A stretch of DNA of 64,000 nt, taken from NCBI GenBank assembly GCA_000146855.1, contig GL405246.1, positions 1,120,342 to 1,184,341 on the forward strand. Direction: 5' to 3'. The notes beneath the pieces are model-generated. The model was given only the letters and a program-made list of their open reading frames with translations, did not search any database and had not been told where the DNA came from. How positions within the stretch are numbered: the stretch's first letter is position 1; the number at the start of each line of letters is the position of its first letter. Of this stretch, positions 45,375-54,945 are shown one piece after another. Origin of the DNA: [Eubacterium] yurii subsp. margaretiae ATCC 43715 (lineage in GTDB: Bacteria; Bacillota; Clostridia; Peptostreptococcales; Filifactoraceae). A program made the translations under genes and the position numbers.

Positions 45375-46106
45375 ATGTCTAAGATTTCGGATTTTACTAT
45401 ATTGGAAAATAAGAATATTGCTAAAAATGTATTTCAACTTAAGCTTAAGGGTGATACAAGTTTGATAAAAAATCCTGGCCAGTTTGTCAATATTGCCATA
45501 GATAATTTTTATCTGAGACGTCCAATTTCAATATGCGATTATGATGATGAAACTATTGTATTGATTTACAAAGTCGTGGGAAATGGAACAAAAGAGCTTG
45601 CAAAAAAGAAAGTAAATGAAAAACTAAATATTCTATATCCATTAGGAAACGGATTTGATATAGAAAAATCCACTTTAAGTCCTGTATTGATAGGTGGTGG
45701 TGTAGGAGTTCCACCACTTATAGGATTGGCGAGGGCATTGATTAAAAAATTTATATATCCTCAGTTTGTCATGGGATTTAATACTCAAGATGAGGTATTT
45801 GGCCTTGATTTGTTGAAAAGTTTAGGTATTGTTCCATATATAGTTACACTTGACGGTTCTTTAGGATATAAGGGACTTGTAACTGATGTACTTGACAAGA
45901 TAAGTTTTGATTATATATTTACCTGTGGTCCGGAGCCAATGCTTAAGGCTCTCTACAATGTGGATGTAGACGGTCAATTCAGTTTTGAGCAAAGAATGGC
46001 TTGCGGATTTGGTGGATGTATGGGTTGCTCTTGTAAGACTAAATACGGTTATAAACGTATCTGCAAAGAAGGTCCGGTTTTATTTAAGGAGGAGATATTA
46101 TGGTAG
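45375..46106 (+). CDS. pyrK: Dihydroorotate dehydrogenase B electron-transfer subunit
   Basis: Passes electrons from dihydroorotate oxidation, through FAD and a 2Fe-2S cluster, to NAD+. 243 residues. FAD-binding RRPISICDYD near 50, NAD-binding GGGVGVPPLIGLA, and the C-terminal cluster Cys residues in CGFGGCMGCSCKTK and RICKEGPV. Eight bases after pyrC and overlapping pyrD by seven bases, which fits a PyrK-PyrD heterotetramer. Confidence 0.95.
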   Translation: MSKISDFTILENKNIAKNVFQLKLKGDTSLIKNPGQFVNIAIDNFYLRRPISICDYDDETIVLIYKVVGNGTKELAKKKVNEKLNILYPLGNGFDIEKSTLSPVLIGGGVGVPPLIGLARALIKKFIYPQFVMGFNTQDEVFGLDLLKSLGIVPYIVTLDGSLGYKGLVTDVLDKISFDYIFTCGPEPMLKALYNVDVDGQFSFEQRMACGFGGCMGCSCKTKYGYKRICKEGPVLFKEEILW

Positions 46107-47011
46107 ATACTAAAGTAAGTCTAAGCGGACTCATACTTGATAATCCTGTAATACCTGCAAGTGGAACGTTCGGTTTTGGCCAAGAGTATAAAGACTTTTA
46201 TGATATAAATATCTTAGGTTCAATTTCTATCAAAGGAACGACAGTAGATTACAGATTTGGTAATGAGACTCCAAGGATAGCGGAGTGTACATCCGGTTTG
46301 ATAAATTCTGTCGGATTGCAAAATCCTGGAGTAGATAAGGTAGTAAGTGAAGAATTACCTAATCTTGCTAAGATTTACAAGAAGAAGATAATAGCAAATA
46401 TTAGCGGATTTTCAATAGAAGAATATGTTGAATGTGCAAAAAAAATGGATGTAGTAGAAAATGTAGGAATAATAGAAGTTAATGTGAGTTGTCCCAATGT
46501 ACACAACGGTGGAATGGCGTATGGTGTAAGTGCCCAAAGTGTATCTGAGGTTACTAAGGCAGTAAAAGATGTTAGCAAAAAACCTGTGTATATAAAACTA
46601 AGTCCCAACGTAACTGATATAGTTGAGATAGCAAAGACTTGTGAAAGCTCTGGAGCTGATGGTCTCAGCCTAATAAATACTTTATTGGGAATGAGAATAG
46701 ATATAAGGAAGAAAGCACCTGTTATTGCAAATAAAATGGGAGGTTTTTCAGGTCCTGCAATTTTTCCTGTAGCGCTTAGGATGGTATATCAAGTGGCAAA
46801 TGCAGTAAAAATACCTGTAATCGGAATGGGTGGAGTAAGCAGAGCTCAAGATGTTATAGAGATGATGATGGCTGGTGCTTCAGCAGTACAGGTTGGTTCT
46901 GCAAATCTTGTCAATCCTTTTGCATGTAAGGAGATAATAGAAGAACTTCCACAAACTATGGAAGAACTTGGAATAAAAAGTCTAAGAGAGATTATTGGAA
47001 TAGTAAAATAA
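46100..47011 (+). CDS. pyrD: Dihydroorotate dehydrogenase type 1B catalytic subunit
   Basis: 303-residue FMN barrel. ASGTFGFGQEY near 17, KGTTVDYRFGNETPR, NSVGLQNPG, and the catalytic Cys in NVSCPNVHNGG mark the class 1 enzyme; the PyrK partner upstream shows it is type 1B. GMGGVSRAQDVIEMMMAGASAVQVG is the FMN phosphate site. GGAGG at 46089-46093 precedes the ATG, within pyrK. Confidence 0.95.
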   Translation: MVDTKVSLSGLILDNPVIPASGTFGFGQEYKDFYDINILGSISIKGTTVDYRFGNETPRIAECTSGLINSVGLQNPGVDKVVSEELPNLAKIYKKKIIANISGFSIEEYVECAKKMDVVENVGIIEVNVSCPNVHNGGMAYGVSAQSVSEVTKAVKDVSKKPVYIKLSPNVTDIVEIAKTCESSGADGLSLINTLLGMRIDIRKKAPVIANKMGGFSGPAIFPVALRMVYQVANAVKIPVIGMGGVSRAQDVIEMMMAGASAVQVGSANLVNPFACKEIIEELPQTMEELGIKSLREIIGIVK

Positions 47012-47029
47012 TTTAATAAAGGAAAGATT

Positions 47030-47617
47030 ATGAATATATCAAAAGACACTGAATTTGTAATATTGCTTGAAGAGATGAAAAAAATAAATAGGCAGACTAA
47101 AATCATAGGTTCAGACAGAAGGGAAAATGATGCAGAGCATTCTTGGCATGTTGCCACTATGAGTATGTTCTTACAACATTATTCAAAATCAAAGGTGGAT
47201 GTAAATAAGGTTATACAAATGTTATTAATCCACGATTTGGTTGAGATTTTTGCTGGTGATACATTCGCATATGATACAAATGGATACCAAGATAAATTTA
47301 AAAGAGAATCAGATGCCATGGAAAAACTCAAGACATATCTTAGCAAAGATATGGGAGATATGCTTGAGAGTTTGTGGATGGAATTTGAAAATATGGAAAG
47401 CAACGAATCAAAGTTTGCGAATGCTATGGACAGACTTCAACCAATGCTTAGTAACATATGTTGTGGTGAGCACAGTACTTGGGTTGAAAAAAAGATTAAA
47501 GTTTCTCAAGTATTAAAAAGAATGGAGATAATTAAGGAGTTTTCTCAAGATATATATGATTTCTTATATGAAAAACTGAAAGAACAAGTTGAAAAAGGTT
47601 ATTTGATTGCTGATTAA
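47030..47617 (+). CDS. HD-domain nucleotidase-like protein (YfbR/HDDC2 type)
   Basis: 195 residues with the metal-binding HD signature: His in DAEHSWHVATMS, HD in LLIHDLVEIFAGD and Asp in NAMDRLQPM. This arrangement matches YfbR/HDDC2 5'-deoxynucleotidases, which dephosphorylate dNMPs. Placed between pyrD and pyrF with 18-base gaps on both sides, it is plainly part of the pyr operon. A role in trimming pyrimidine monophosphates is inferred from that context. Confidence 0.85.
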   Translation: MNISKDTEFVILLEEMKKINRQTKIIGSDRRENDAEHSWHVATMSMFLQHYSKSKVDVNKVIQMLLIHDLVEIFAGDTFAYDTNGYQDKFKRESDAMEKLKTYLSKDMGDMLESLWMEFENMESNESKFANAMDRLQPMLSNICCGEHSTWVEKKIKVSQVLKRMEIIKEFSQDIYDFLYEKLKEQVEKGYLIAD

Positions 47618-47634
47618 TTTTTAGGAGGATAATT

Positions 47635-48330
47635 ATGGGGAAAGATGTAATAATTGCTTTAGATTTTCCAAACAAGGAAAAAACTTTGGAATTTCTTGAC
47701 AAATTTGAAGGAAAAAAACCTTTTGTAAAAGTAGGAATGGAACTTTTTTACAGTGAAGGTCCTGAAATAATTAGAGAGATAAAACAAAGAGGACATAAGA
47801 TTTTTTTAGACTTAAAACTTCATGATATACCAAATACTGTAAAAAGTGCAATGAAATCTCTAGCTAAACTTGATATTGATATGGTAAACGTCCATGCTGC
47901 AGGTACAATAGAAATGATGAAATCTGCATTAGAGGGACTTTCTGATAGTAAAAAAAGACTTTTGCTTATAGCTGTAACTCAGCTTACGTCAACAAGTGAA
48001 GAACAAATGAAAGATGAACTTCTGATAAACAAATCATTAAACTATACCGTAGTTCACTATGCCAAAAATACAAAAATAGCCGGGCTTGATGGTGTAGTAT
48101 GCTCTCCAAGAGAGGCAAAACTAATACATGAAAGTTGTGGGGACAATTTCCTGACTGTGACTCCAGGAATAAGATTTACAGATGAAAAGACCGATGATCA
48201 AACGAGAATCACTACTCCTTCTGATGCGAAAAGAATAGGTTCAGATTATATAGTAGTAGGTAGACCAATAACAAAGGCTGAGAATCCTATGGAAGTTTAT
48301 GAGAAAATACTATCTCTATTTTTAGACTAA
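47635..48330 (+). CDS. pyrF: Orotidine-5'-phosphate decarboxylase
   Basis: Makes UMP from OMP. 231 residues of the short (type 1) family: IIALDFPN start, FVKVGMELFY, catalytic Lys/Asp array in DLKLHDIPNTV, and phosphate site VVGRPIT near 212. TAGGAGGATA precedes ATG 47635. In many Clostridia the longer type 2 enzyme is found; here it is the short one. Confidence 0.95.
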   Translation: MGKDVIIALDFPNKEKTLEFLDKFEGKKPFVKVGMELFYSEGPEIIREIKQRGHKIFLDLKLHDIPNTVKSAMKSLAKLDIDMVNVHAAGTIEMMKSALEGLSDSKKRLLLIAVTQLTSTSEEQMKDELLINKSLNYTVVHYAKNTKIAGLDGVVCSPREAKLIHESCGDNFLTVTPGIRFTDEKTDDQTRITTPSDAKRIGSDYIVVGRPITKAENPMEVYEKILSLFLD

Positions 48331-48372
48331 TATATTGATTTTTAAAATAATATTTGATTTTGTGGAGGTACT

Positions 48373-49011
48373 ATGAAACAAGAAATTGCAAACGGATTAT
48401 TGTCTATTCAGGCGGTATTTTTAAGACCTGATCAACCTTTTACTTGGGCATCAGGAATAAAAAGCCCAATTTATTGTGATAACAGGCTAACTCTGACAGC
48501 TCCTGAAGTCAGGACATTGGTAGAAGAATCCTTAGTAAAAAATATCAAAGAGTATTTTCCAACTTGTGAGGTGGTAATGGGCACAAGTACAGCAGGGATA
48601 GCACACGCTGCAATAGTAGGACATCTCATGAATATACCTATGGGCTATGTAAGAGGATCAGCCAAAGACCACGGAAGAACAAATCAGATTGAAGGCAAGT
48701 TAATACCTGGTCAAAAAGTTGTTGTAATAGAGGATTTGATATCAACTGCAGGTTCGTCTGTAGATACGGTTAATATCTTGAGAGATGCCGGTGCAGATGT
48801 ACTTGGAATAGCAAGTATTTTTACCTATAATATGAAAAAAGCTACTGACAGATTAAAAGAAAATAATGTGAAAAATGTAAGCCTTTGTGACTTAGATGCA
48901 CTACTTGATGTTGCTGTAGATAAAAATTATATAAAGCAAGATGATAAGTCTAAAATATTAAAATTTAGAGATAATCCTCAAGACGAGACTTGGATGAAAG
49001 GGGAAAAATAA
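48373..49011 (+). CDS. pyrE: Orotate phosphoribosyltransferase
   Basis: Joins orotate and PRPP to OMP. 212 residues. [16 protein letters not shown] near the start, [12 protein letters not shown], the flexible loop [11 protein letters not shown] with its catalytic Lys, and the PRPP motif [19 protein letters not shown] precedes ATG 48373. Stop codon overlaps the start of pyrB (TAATG). PRPP comes from prs, encoded 4 kb downstream. Confidence 0.95.
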   Translation: MKQEIANGLLSIQAVFLRPDQPFTWASGIKSPIYCDNRLTLTAPEVRTLVEESLVKNIKEYFPTCEVVMGTSTAGIAHAAIVGHLMNIPMGYVRGSAKDHGRTNQIEGKLIPGQKVVVIEDLISTAGSSVDTVNILRDAGADVLGIASIFTYNMKKATDRLKENNVKNVSLCDLDALLDVAVDKNYIKQDDKSKILKFRDNPQDETWMKGEK

Positions 49012-49937
49012 TGGAAGATATCAGAAATCTAATCAATATTACAGATTTGACAGTAGATGAGATTAATGATTTGATAAAAGTTGCAGACGATATAGTTGCT
49101 AATCCTGTAAAATATCAGGACAGCTGTGCTCACAAAAAGCTTGCTACATTATTTTTTGAACCAAGTACAAGGACAAGACTTAGTTTTGAAGCTGCAATGT
49201 TGGAACTTGGAGGCTCTGTTCTGGGATTCTCATCAGCAAATTCAAGCTCTGCCGCAAAGGGAGAAAGTGTAAGTGACACCATTCAAACAGTTGGATGTTA
49301 TGCGGATATAATTGCAATGAGACACCCTAAAGAAGGTGCACCTATAGTTGGAGCTCAAAGAACTACAGTACCTATAATAAATGCCGGGGACGGCGGACAC
49401 TTCCATCCTACACAAACTCTTACTGATTTACTCACAATAAAACGCAAGAAGAACAGACTATCAGATATGACAATAGGAGTGTGTGGAGATTTGAAGTTTG
49501 GACGTACAGTACACTCTCTTATTGAAGCAATGCTCAGGTATGAAAATATAAGCTTTGTCTTGATTTCACCTCATGAGTTACAAGTACCTGATTATATAAA
49601 AGAGTCAATGAATAAAGCCGGAGTGAAATGGAGTGAAGTTGAGAGTCTTGAAGAGGCAATGCCTACTTTGGATATATTGTATATGACAAGAGTACAAAAG
49701 GAGAGATTTTTCAATGAGGCTGATTATATAAGATTGAAAGACAGCTACATTCTTGATTTGGAAAAATTGGAAAATGCAAAGGAAGATTTGACAATAATGC
49801 ACCCATTGCCGAGAGTAAATGAAATATCTGTAGAAGTTGATAATGACAAGAGAGCTTCTTATTTTTTTCAAGCACTTTGCGGAAAACATATAAGAATGGC
49901 ATTAATTTTATTTCTTCTTGGAATAAAACCTCAATAG
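49011..49937 (+). CDS. pyrB: Aspartate carbamoyltransferase catalytic subunit
   Basis: Commits carbamoyl phosphate to pyrimidines. 308 residues from ATG 49011, seven bases after AAAGGGG. Carbamoyl-phosphate site [15 protein letters not shown] (near 45-60), [19 protein letters not shown], the Arg loop and HPLPR.N near 258 are all present. Followed by pyrI, so it forms the regulated PyrB/PyrI holoenzyme. Confidence 0.96.
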   Translation: MEDIRNLINITDLTVDEINDLIKVADDIVANPVKYQDSCAHKKLATLFFEPSTRTRLSFEAAMLELGGSVLGFSSANSSSAAKGESVSDTIQTVGCYADIIAMRHPKEGAPIVGAQRTTVPIINAGDGGHFHPTQTLTDLLTIKRKKNRLSDMTIGVCGDLKFGRTVHSLIEAMLRYENISFVLISPHELQVPDYIKESMNKAGVKWSEVESLEEAMPTLDILYMTRVQKERFFNEADYIRLKDSYILDLEKLENAKEDLTIMHPLPRVNEISVEVDNDKRASYFFQALCGKHIRMALILFLLGIKPQ

Positions 49938-49984
49938 ATTGATAAGTTTTAAAATGTTAATATAACCGAAATAGGAGGGGTAAA

Positions 49985-50407
49985 ATGAACATTGACGGGG
50001 TAAATAACGGTATTGTGCTTGATCATATAAGAGCCGGAGCAAGTATGAGGATATATAAACTATTAGGACTTGAAAAGCTTACTTGTACAGTTGCTATAAT
50101 TCAGCATGTTGACAGTACAAAATATGGGAAAAAAGACATAATAAAGATTGATGAGGACATACCTCTTGACTTTGATGTTTTGGGATATATAGACAGCAAC
50201 ATAACCGTAAACAAAGTAAAGGACGGAAAACTTGAAAGCAAGGTTCACCTTTCACTACCTAAGATATTGAAAAATGTCATAACTTGTAAAAATCCTAGGT
50301 GTATAACATCTGTTGAGCAGGAGATAACACAAACCTTCAGACTTGTGGATGAAAATAAGAAAGCATATCGTTGTATATATTGCGATGCTGAGAGAACTGC
50401 AAAATAA
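49985..50407 (+). CDS. pyrI: Aspartate carbamoyltransferase regulatory subunit
   Basis: 140 residues; binds CTP/ATP and controls PyrB. N-terminal allosteric domain (NGIVLDHIRAGASMRIYKLL) and a C-terminal zinc domain with four Cys in CKNPRCIT and CIYCDAE. GGAGGGG before ATG 49985. Presence of pyrI means feedback control at the enzyme level, which may make up for the lack of a visible PyrR attenuator. Last gene of the operon. Confidence 0.95.
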   Translation: MNIDGVNNGIVLDHIRAGASMRIYKLLGLEKLTCTVAIIQHVDSTKYGKKDIIKIDEDIPLDFDVLGYIDSNITVNKVKDGKLESKVHLSLPKILKNVITCKNPRCITSVEQEITQTFRLVDENKKAYRCIYCDAERTAK

Positions 50408-50860
50408 ATAGATTCTTGTAAAAAATATATTAATACTAAACTTTCTTATGAATTATAGAAAATATTGTTTTCCTATTTTTCTACAAGTGTTGTATAACGA
50501 TAGTTAGATTATAGTATTTAATAAATGGTATTCATTAATTTAACGGATAATAGTATAAGAGGGTTATAAAATATTTAAATAATGAGTTGAAAACAATTTA
50601 AGATAGAATAAAATAAGGATTTTTAAAGTTAAAAACTTTGAAAATCCTTATTTTATTTTGGGAGGTATTAGTTTCAATTAAGTTATTGATTTCAATATGA
50701 TGTATTTACTGATACTAAAATCTAATAGAATAATGGATTATTTTATAAAAAATAAAGGGCTAAAAGTTTATTAACAACAGATATTATAGAGGATATCACG
50801 AGTATATAATCCCTATTTTAATAGAGTATAGTATGAAAACAGAAATATTATCTCGTAAAC
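50408..50860. other. Intergenic region after the pyr operon
   Basis: About 450 AT-rich bases between convergent genes. Only the long hairpin at 50610-50654 stands out; no gene, repeat or RNA seen in the rest. Confidence 0.5.
50610..50654. terminator. Long bidirectional terminator downstream of pyrI
   Basis: AAAATAAGGATTTT-AAAGTT pairs with AACTTT-AAAATCCTTATTTT around a three-base loop, about 20 bp in all with one mismatch. It lies 200 bases past pyrI, so the pyr message has a long untranslated tail. Confidence 0.85.
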
Positions 50861-51892
50861 TTAGGTAGTGATATTTTTTACATTCTTAATTACTATTGAT
50901 AATGTTCCATTTTCATCAGGTATAAACTGTATTTTGGAATCATCACCATAATAGTCTATAGGAACATTGATTTCTATTCCTGTCTCAGTTGTTATTTTTT
51001 GCCTTTGAAATTTGCTCTTTAGCACTCTATCCGGGACAGTTATAGACTCAGTTTTAGATATTCCTGATTTTTCAAGAGTAGATTCGTATATGTTTTTAAG
51101 TTGCTCTGCATCATCAAATGCTTTTTCCATTACATAATCTACCCTTACGGTACCATCATCAAGAACACAATCCTTGACAGCTTTTTTTATCTTCGCCTTC
51201 TTTTCTATGTCATCGCCTATATATTTTTCTTCCAGATTTTTAGTCACCTTATTAAATACATCAAGTTTTTCTTTTTCAGAACGCTCAGACTTCAAAAGCA
51301 GTATTACATCTTGAAGGATGAATAATTTTTCAGAATTTATCTCATATTTCTTATCTATTATAGCTATGTCAAGTGCAGGAAGATTTATAATAAAGCCTTC
51401 GTCAGCCTTGCATTTATTACTTGTAAATAAAGATGTTCTTTGAGAAATTGTTATATTATTAGTATCGTTTAGTCTTTCAACATTTGATACAAGCATAGTC
51501 TTATGGTTATACTTAAACATCGCAAGATATGGTAAATTATCCATTTCAAAAAGCGACACTATCATATTTCCGGAAGTAACTCCAGCATTGTCTTTAATAA
51601 GGTTGAAATACTCATTAATTATATCCTTGCTTTTTTCTTTAAAAGAAGATAGATTTTCTCTTATTTCAAGTATGTCTTTATAAGCCTTGCTACACATCTC
51701 TTCATCTTCAATAAAGTAAGACCACTTCATATCAGCAGAGATTAAAAAGTTATAGATAGTATTTTCTATAAATGTAAGAGAAGTCGAGTCATCCTGTTCG
51801 ACATAGTAATTTGATATAATAGGAGAATCATCACAAGAATTTAGCTCACATATATATGATGATATAAACTCCATCTTTGAAATTTCAAACAT
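50861..51892 (-). CDS. Nucleoid-associated protein (NdpA/YejK-like)
   Basis: 343 residues, acidic, no signal peptide or membrane helix. Overall look matches the 37-kDa nucleoid-associated protein family common in Clostridia: strands around MIVSLFEMDNLPYLAMFKYNH, a helical middle, and a conserved C-terminal VPIDYYG..SKIQFIPDENGTLSIVIKN. In E. coli YejK binds DNA and topoisomerase IV; function in Clostridia is not established. It follows ilvE by 11 bases with AAAGGA before its ATG, so the two are co-transcribed. Confidence 0.75.
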   Translation of the reverse strand: MFEISKMEFISSYICELNSCDDSPIISNYYVEQDDSTSLTFIENTIYNFLISADMKWSYFIEDEEMCSKAYKDILEIRENLSSFKEKSKDIINEYFNLIKDNAGVTSGNMIVSLFEMDNLPYLAMFKYNHKTMLVSNVERLNDTNNITISQRTSLFTSNKCKADEGFIINLPALDIAIIDKKYEINSEKLFILQDVILLLKSERSEKEKLDVFNKVTKNLEEKYIGDDIEKKAKIKKAVKDCVLDDGTVRVDYVMEKAFDDAEQLKNIYESTLEKSGISKTESITVPDRVLKSKFQRQKITTETGIEINVPIDYYGDDSKIQFIPDENGTLSIVIKNVKNITT

Positions 51893-51903
51893 TTTTTAAT
51901 CCT

Positions 51904-52974
51904 TTATACTACTCTTGTAGTCCAATTGTATTTATCTTCTATTCTTCCCCATTGTATACCTGTGAGAGTATCGTAAAGATGTTGAGAGATAGGACCTATT
52001 TTATTATTGTTTATTTTCATAACCTTATCTTTAAATTTTAACTCGCCTACAGGGCTTATTACTGCTGCTGTTCCTGTGCCGAACACTTCTTTTAAGCGAT
52101 TATCATCATACGCTTTTACAATTTCATCAATAGATATTCTTCTTTGAGTAATCTTTTTACCCTCTTTTTGTAATAATTCAATCATCGATCTTCTTGTTAT
52201 ACCATCCAAGATACTTCCTGATAGTTCAGGAGTTATTACCTCATCATCAACCACAAAGAAGATATTCATTGCTCCAACTTCTTCAATATACTTTCTTTCT
52301 ACTCCGTCAAGCCATAATACTTGTGAGTAATCAATATCGTGTGCATTTACTTGAGATTTAAGGCTTACTGCATAGTTACCACCGGTTTTTGCCATGCCCA
52401 TTCCACCTTTTACAGCACGGACATAATTATCTTCAACATAAATTTTTACAGGGTTAAGTCCAGATGCGTAATAAGAACCGCTTGCGCTACAAATGATAAA
52501 GAATCTGTATAATTTTCCTGCATTTGCTCCAAGAGCTGGATCAATAGCTATTACAAAAGGTCTGATATAAAGGCTTGAACCTGCGCTATGTGGAACAAAA
52601 TCCTTGTCAATTTCCAACAATTTTTTAAGTGCTTCCAAACAAAATTCTTCATCTAATTTAGGAATACAAAGTCTTTCGTTTGATATATTAAGCCTTTTAA
52701 AATTAAGTTCCGGTCTGAATAATAGTATTTCATCGTTAGCAGTTCTATACGCCTTTAGTCCCTCAAAAGTTGTTTGACCGTAGTGAAAACAAGTAGTAGA
52801 GGGATAAAATAACATAGGACCGTAAGGAATTATCATAGGATTATGCCATTTTTCTTCTTCATTATAATCCATTACAAACATATGATCAGAAAAAGTTTTT
52901 CCAAATCCAAGTGTAGACTCATCTTTTGGGAGCTTTGAAGGTTTTTCGTTAAGCTGAATTTTGATTTCTTTCAT
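51904..52974 (-). CDS. ilvE: Branched-chain amino acid aminotransferase
   Basis: PLP enzyme exchanging amino groups between Leu/Ile/Val and 2-oxoglutarate. 356 residues, the longer eukaryote/actinobacteria-like IlvE subgroup. PLP Lys in KTGGNYAVSL, QVLWLDGVERKYIEEVGAMNIFF, and FGTGTAAVISPVG near the end. GGAGATG precedes ATG 52974. In this organism it may serve either synthesis of branched primers for FabH or fermentation of branched amino acids. No T-box leader was seen upstream. Confidence 0.95.
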   Translation of the reverse strand: MKEIKIQLNEKPSKLPKDESTLGFGKTFSDHMFVMDYNEEEKWHNPMIIPYGPMLFYPSTTCFHYGQTTFEGLKAYRTANDEILLFRPELNFKRLNISNERLCIPKLDEEFCLEALKKLLEIDKDFVPHSAGSSLYIRPFVIAIDPALGANAGKLYRFFIICSASGSYYASGLNPVKIYVEDNYVRAVKGGMGMAKTGGNYAVSLKSQVNAHDIDYSQVLWLDGVERKYIEEVGAMNIFFVVDDEVITPELSGSILDGITRRSMIELLQKEGKKITQRRISIDEIVKAYDDNRLKEVFGTGTAAVISPVGELKFKDKVMKINNNKIGPISQHLYDTLTGIQWGRIEDKYNWTTRVV

Positions 52975-53304
52975 ATTAAAGCATCTCCTTGTTTAATTTA
53001 TTTAAAAGATAGCAATATACATATTTTAGATAAAAATCTATATTAAATACTTACTATATTTACACATTCATATATTTTCTGTATTTGAGTGGTTAGTATA
53101 CTACTTTATTTGAAAAAATTCAATAAAAATCAAATAATATTTTGACTTTAATAAAAAATATTTGTGCATTTGATAGAAATAAAATTTTTTTTATGTTATA
53201 ATAATTCGAACAAATTTTGAAAATATATATATTCAATTTATGCGATTGTATCATACCGTTTTTATTTCAAAATTTTCAAATTTACTTTTTGGAGGAGTAT
53301 ATAA
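52975..53304. other. Divergent region between ilvE and prs
   Basis: 330 AT-rich bases. It holds a prs promoter with extended -10 TGT-TATAAT (53194-53202) and a 10-bp palindrome TAGTATACTA at 53094-53103 on the ilvE side. The palindrome shares AGTATACT with the metN upstream region. Confidence 0.45.
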
Positions 53305-54264
53305 ATGAATACCAGTGGCAGTGAGATTAAGTTATTTTCGGGTAATTCAAATTTCAAACTTGCAAAAGACATCGCCGAAAATCTTGGTGTGGAATTAGGT
53401 AGTTGTGAAATTAAAAAATTCAGTGATGGGGAAATATCTGTAAACTTTCCAGAGTCTGTAAGAGGAAAGGATATATATATTATTCAGCCGACGTCTGCTC
53501 CCGTAGATACGAATCTTATGGAATTATTGATAATGATAGACGCTCTGAAACGTGCATCAGCAGGAAGAATCAATGCTGTTATTCCTTATTATGGTTATGC
53601 AAGACAAGATAGAAAGGCGAAATCAAGGGATCCTATTACAGCTAAACTTGTAGCTAACTTGATTACAGTATCAGGAGCGGATAGATTGGTAACTATGGAT
53701 TTGCATGCGCCTCAAATACAAGGATATTTTGATATTCCTGTAGATCATCTCTTGGGTGGTCCTATACTTGTCAATGCCTATAAAAAAGAATTTTATGGAA
53801 GAGATGATGTTGTTGTTGTTTCTCCTGATTTAGGTAGTGTAACAAGAGCAAGAAATTTTGCAGATAGATTGGATGTTCCTATTGCAATAATAGACAAGAG
53901 AAGACCTAAGGCAAATGTAGCAGAAGTTTTAAATATAATCGGAGATATAAAAGGCAAGACTGCAATAATTGTTGATGATATGATTGATACTGCAGGGACT
54001 TTGACAAACGGAGCATCAGCTTTGATTGAACTTGGTGCCAAAGAAGTATACGCATGTTGTACTCATGCTGTATTATCCGGGGAAGCTATAGAAAGAATAC
54101 AAAATTCTCCTATTAAAGAAGTTTTGACACTAGATACTATTGCAATTCCTAAAGAGAAAATGATAGATAAGATAAGAATAGCAAGTGTTGCACCTATATT
54201 TGCTCAAGCTATAAACAGAATATTTACTAACAAACCTATAAGTGCCATATTCCCGTCAAACTGA
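53305..54264 (+). CDS. prs: Ribose-phosphate pyrophosphokinase
   Basis: Makes PRPP from ribose 5-phosphate and ATP. 319 residues, class [19 protein letters not shown] near 33-50, [23 protein letters not shown] (ATP loop), [13 protein letters not shown] and the PRPP signature [14 protein letters not shown] near 222-235. GGAGGAG seven bases before ATG 53305. It feeds the nearby pyr operon and nucleotide synthesis in general. glmU, often upstream of prs, is absent. Confidence 0.96.
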   Translation: MNTSGSEIKLFSGNSNFKLAKDIAENLGVELGSCEIKKFSDGEISVNFPESVRGKDIYIIQPTSAPVDTNLMELLIMIDALKRASAGRINAVIPYYGYARQDRKAKSRDPITAKLVANLITVSGADRLVTMDLHAPQIQGYFDIPVDHLLGGPILVNAYKKEFYGRDDVVVVSPDLGSVTRARNFADRLDVPIAIIDKRRPKANVAEVLNIIGDIKGKTAIIVDDMIDTAGTLTNGASALIELGAKEVYACCTHAVLSGEAIERIQNSPIKEVLTLDTIAIPKEKMIDKIRIASVAPIFAQAINRIFTNKPISAIFPSN

Positions 54265-54316
54265 TCACTTAAAAATTGAAATAAAAAAAATAGAAATAGT
54301 ATAAAAATATAATAAC

Positions 54317-54345
54317 ATAAGGTAGCTTGTTTCAGGCTACCTTAT
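54317..54345 (+). terminator. Hairpin between prs and pth
   Basis: Perfect 10-bp stem ATAAGGTAGC / GCTACCTTAT with a 9-base loop but almost no T tail; it may be a weak terminator or an RNA-processing/stability element. Confidence 0.55.
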
Positions 54346-54370
54346 AGGTGTTTGAAGAAAAAGAGGAATA

Positions 54371-54934
54371 ATGTATATAATAGTTGGATTGGGAAATCCA
54401 GGTACAAAATATCAAAATACAAAACATAATGTCGGTTTTATGTGTTTAGACCTATTGTCTGAAAAATTAAATATAAAGATTGACAGAATTAAATTTAATG
54501 CTCTTATTGGTGAAGGAAATTATAAGGGTGAAAAAGTAATACTGGTAAAACCACAGACCTTTATGAATTTAAGTGGTCAAGCAGTAAATCAGATAATGAA
54601 TTTTTACAAAGTTGAAAGACAAAATCTCTTTGTACTTTACGATGATATAGATATAGATATCGGAAAACTCAGGATTAGGAAAAAAGGAAGTTCAGGTACT
54701 CACAATGGCATGAAAAATATCATATATCTACTTGGCTACGATGACTTTCCAAGATTTAGAATAGGTGTATCAAAACCGCCAGCATATATGGATTTGGCTA
54801 GTTATGTCTTATCAAAGTTCACGGATGAAGAAGTTAAGAAGCTCATACCTGTACTTAATGATACTGTGGATGCTTGTCTTTATGCGATAGAAACCGATGT
54901 TGATAAATCAATGAATAAATATAATGTGAAATAA
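54371..54934 (+). CDS. pth: Peptidyl-tRNA hydrolase
   Basis: Recycles peptidyl-tRNA dropped from ribosomes. 187 residues. VGLGNPGTKYQNTKHNVGF contains the catalytic His (about residue 20); KPQTFMNLSGQAV, DDIDIDIGKLRIR and SGTHNGMKNII follow. AGAGGAATA precedes ATG 54371. Twelve bases upstream of mfd, the conserved pth-mfd pairing of Firmicutes. Confidence 0.96.
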   Translation: MYIIVGLGNPGTKYQNTKHNVGFMCLDLLSEKLNIKIDRIKFNALIGEGNYKGEKVILVKPQTFMNLSGQAVNQIMNFYKVERQNLFVLYDDIDIDIGKLRIRKKGSSGTHNGMKNIIYLLGYDDFPRFRIGVSKPPAYMDLASYVLSKFTDEEVKKLIPVLNDTVDACLYAIETDVDKSMNKYNVK

Positions 54935-54945
54935 GGGGGACTGCA

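Noticed and set aside
52975..53240. T-box leader for ilvE
   Set aside because: No T-box GGGTGG-type sequence or terminator/antiterminator pair seen on the minus strand.
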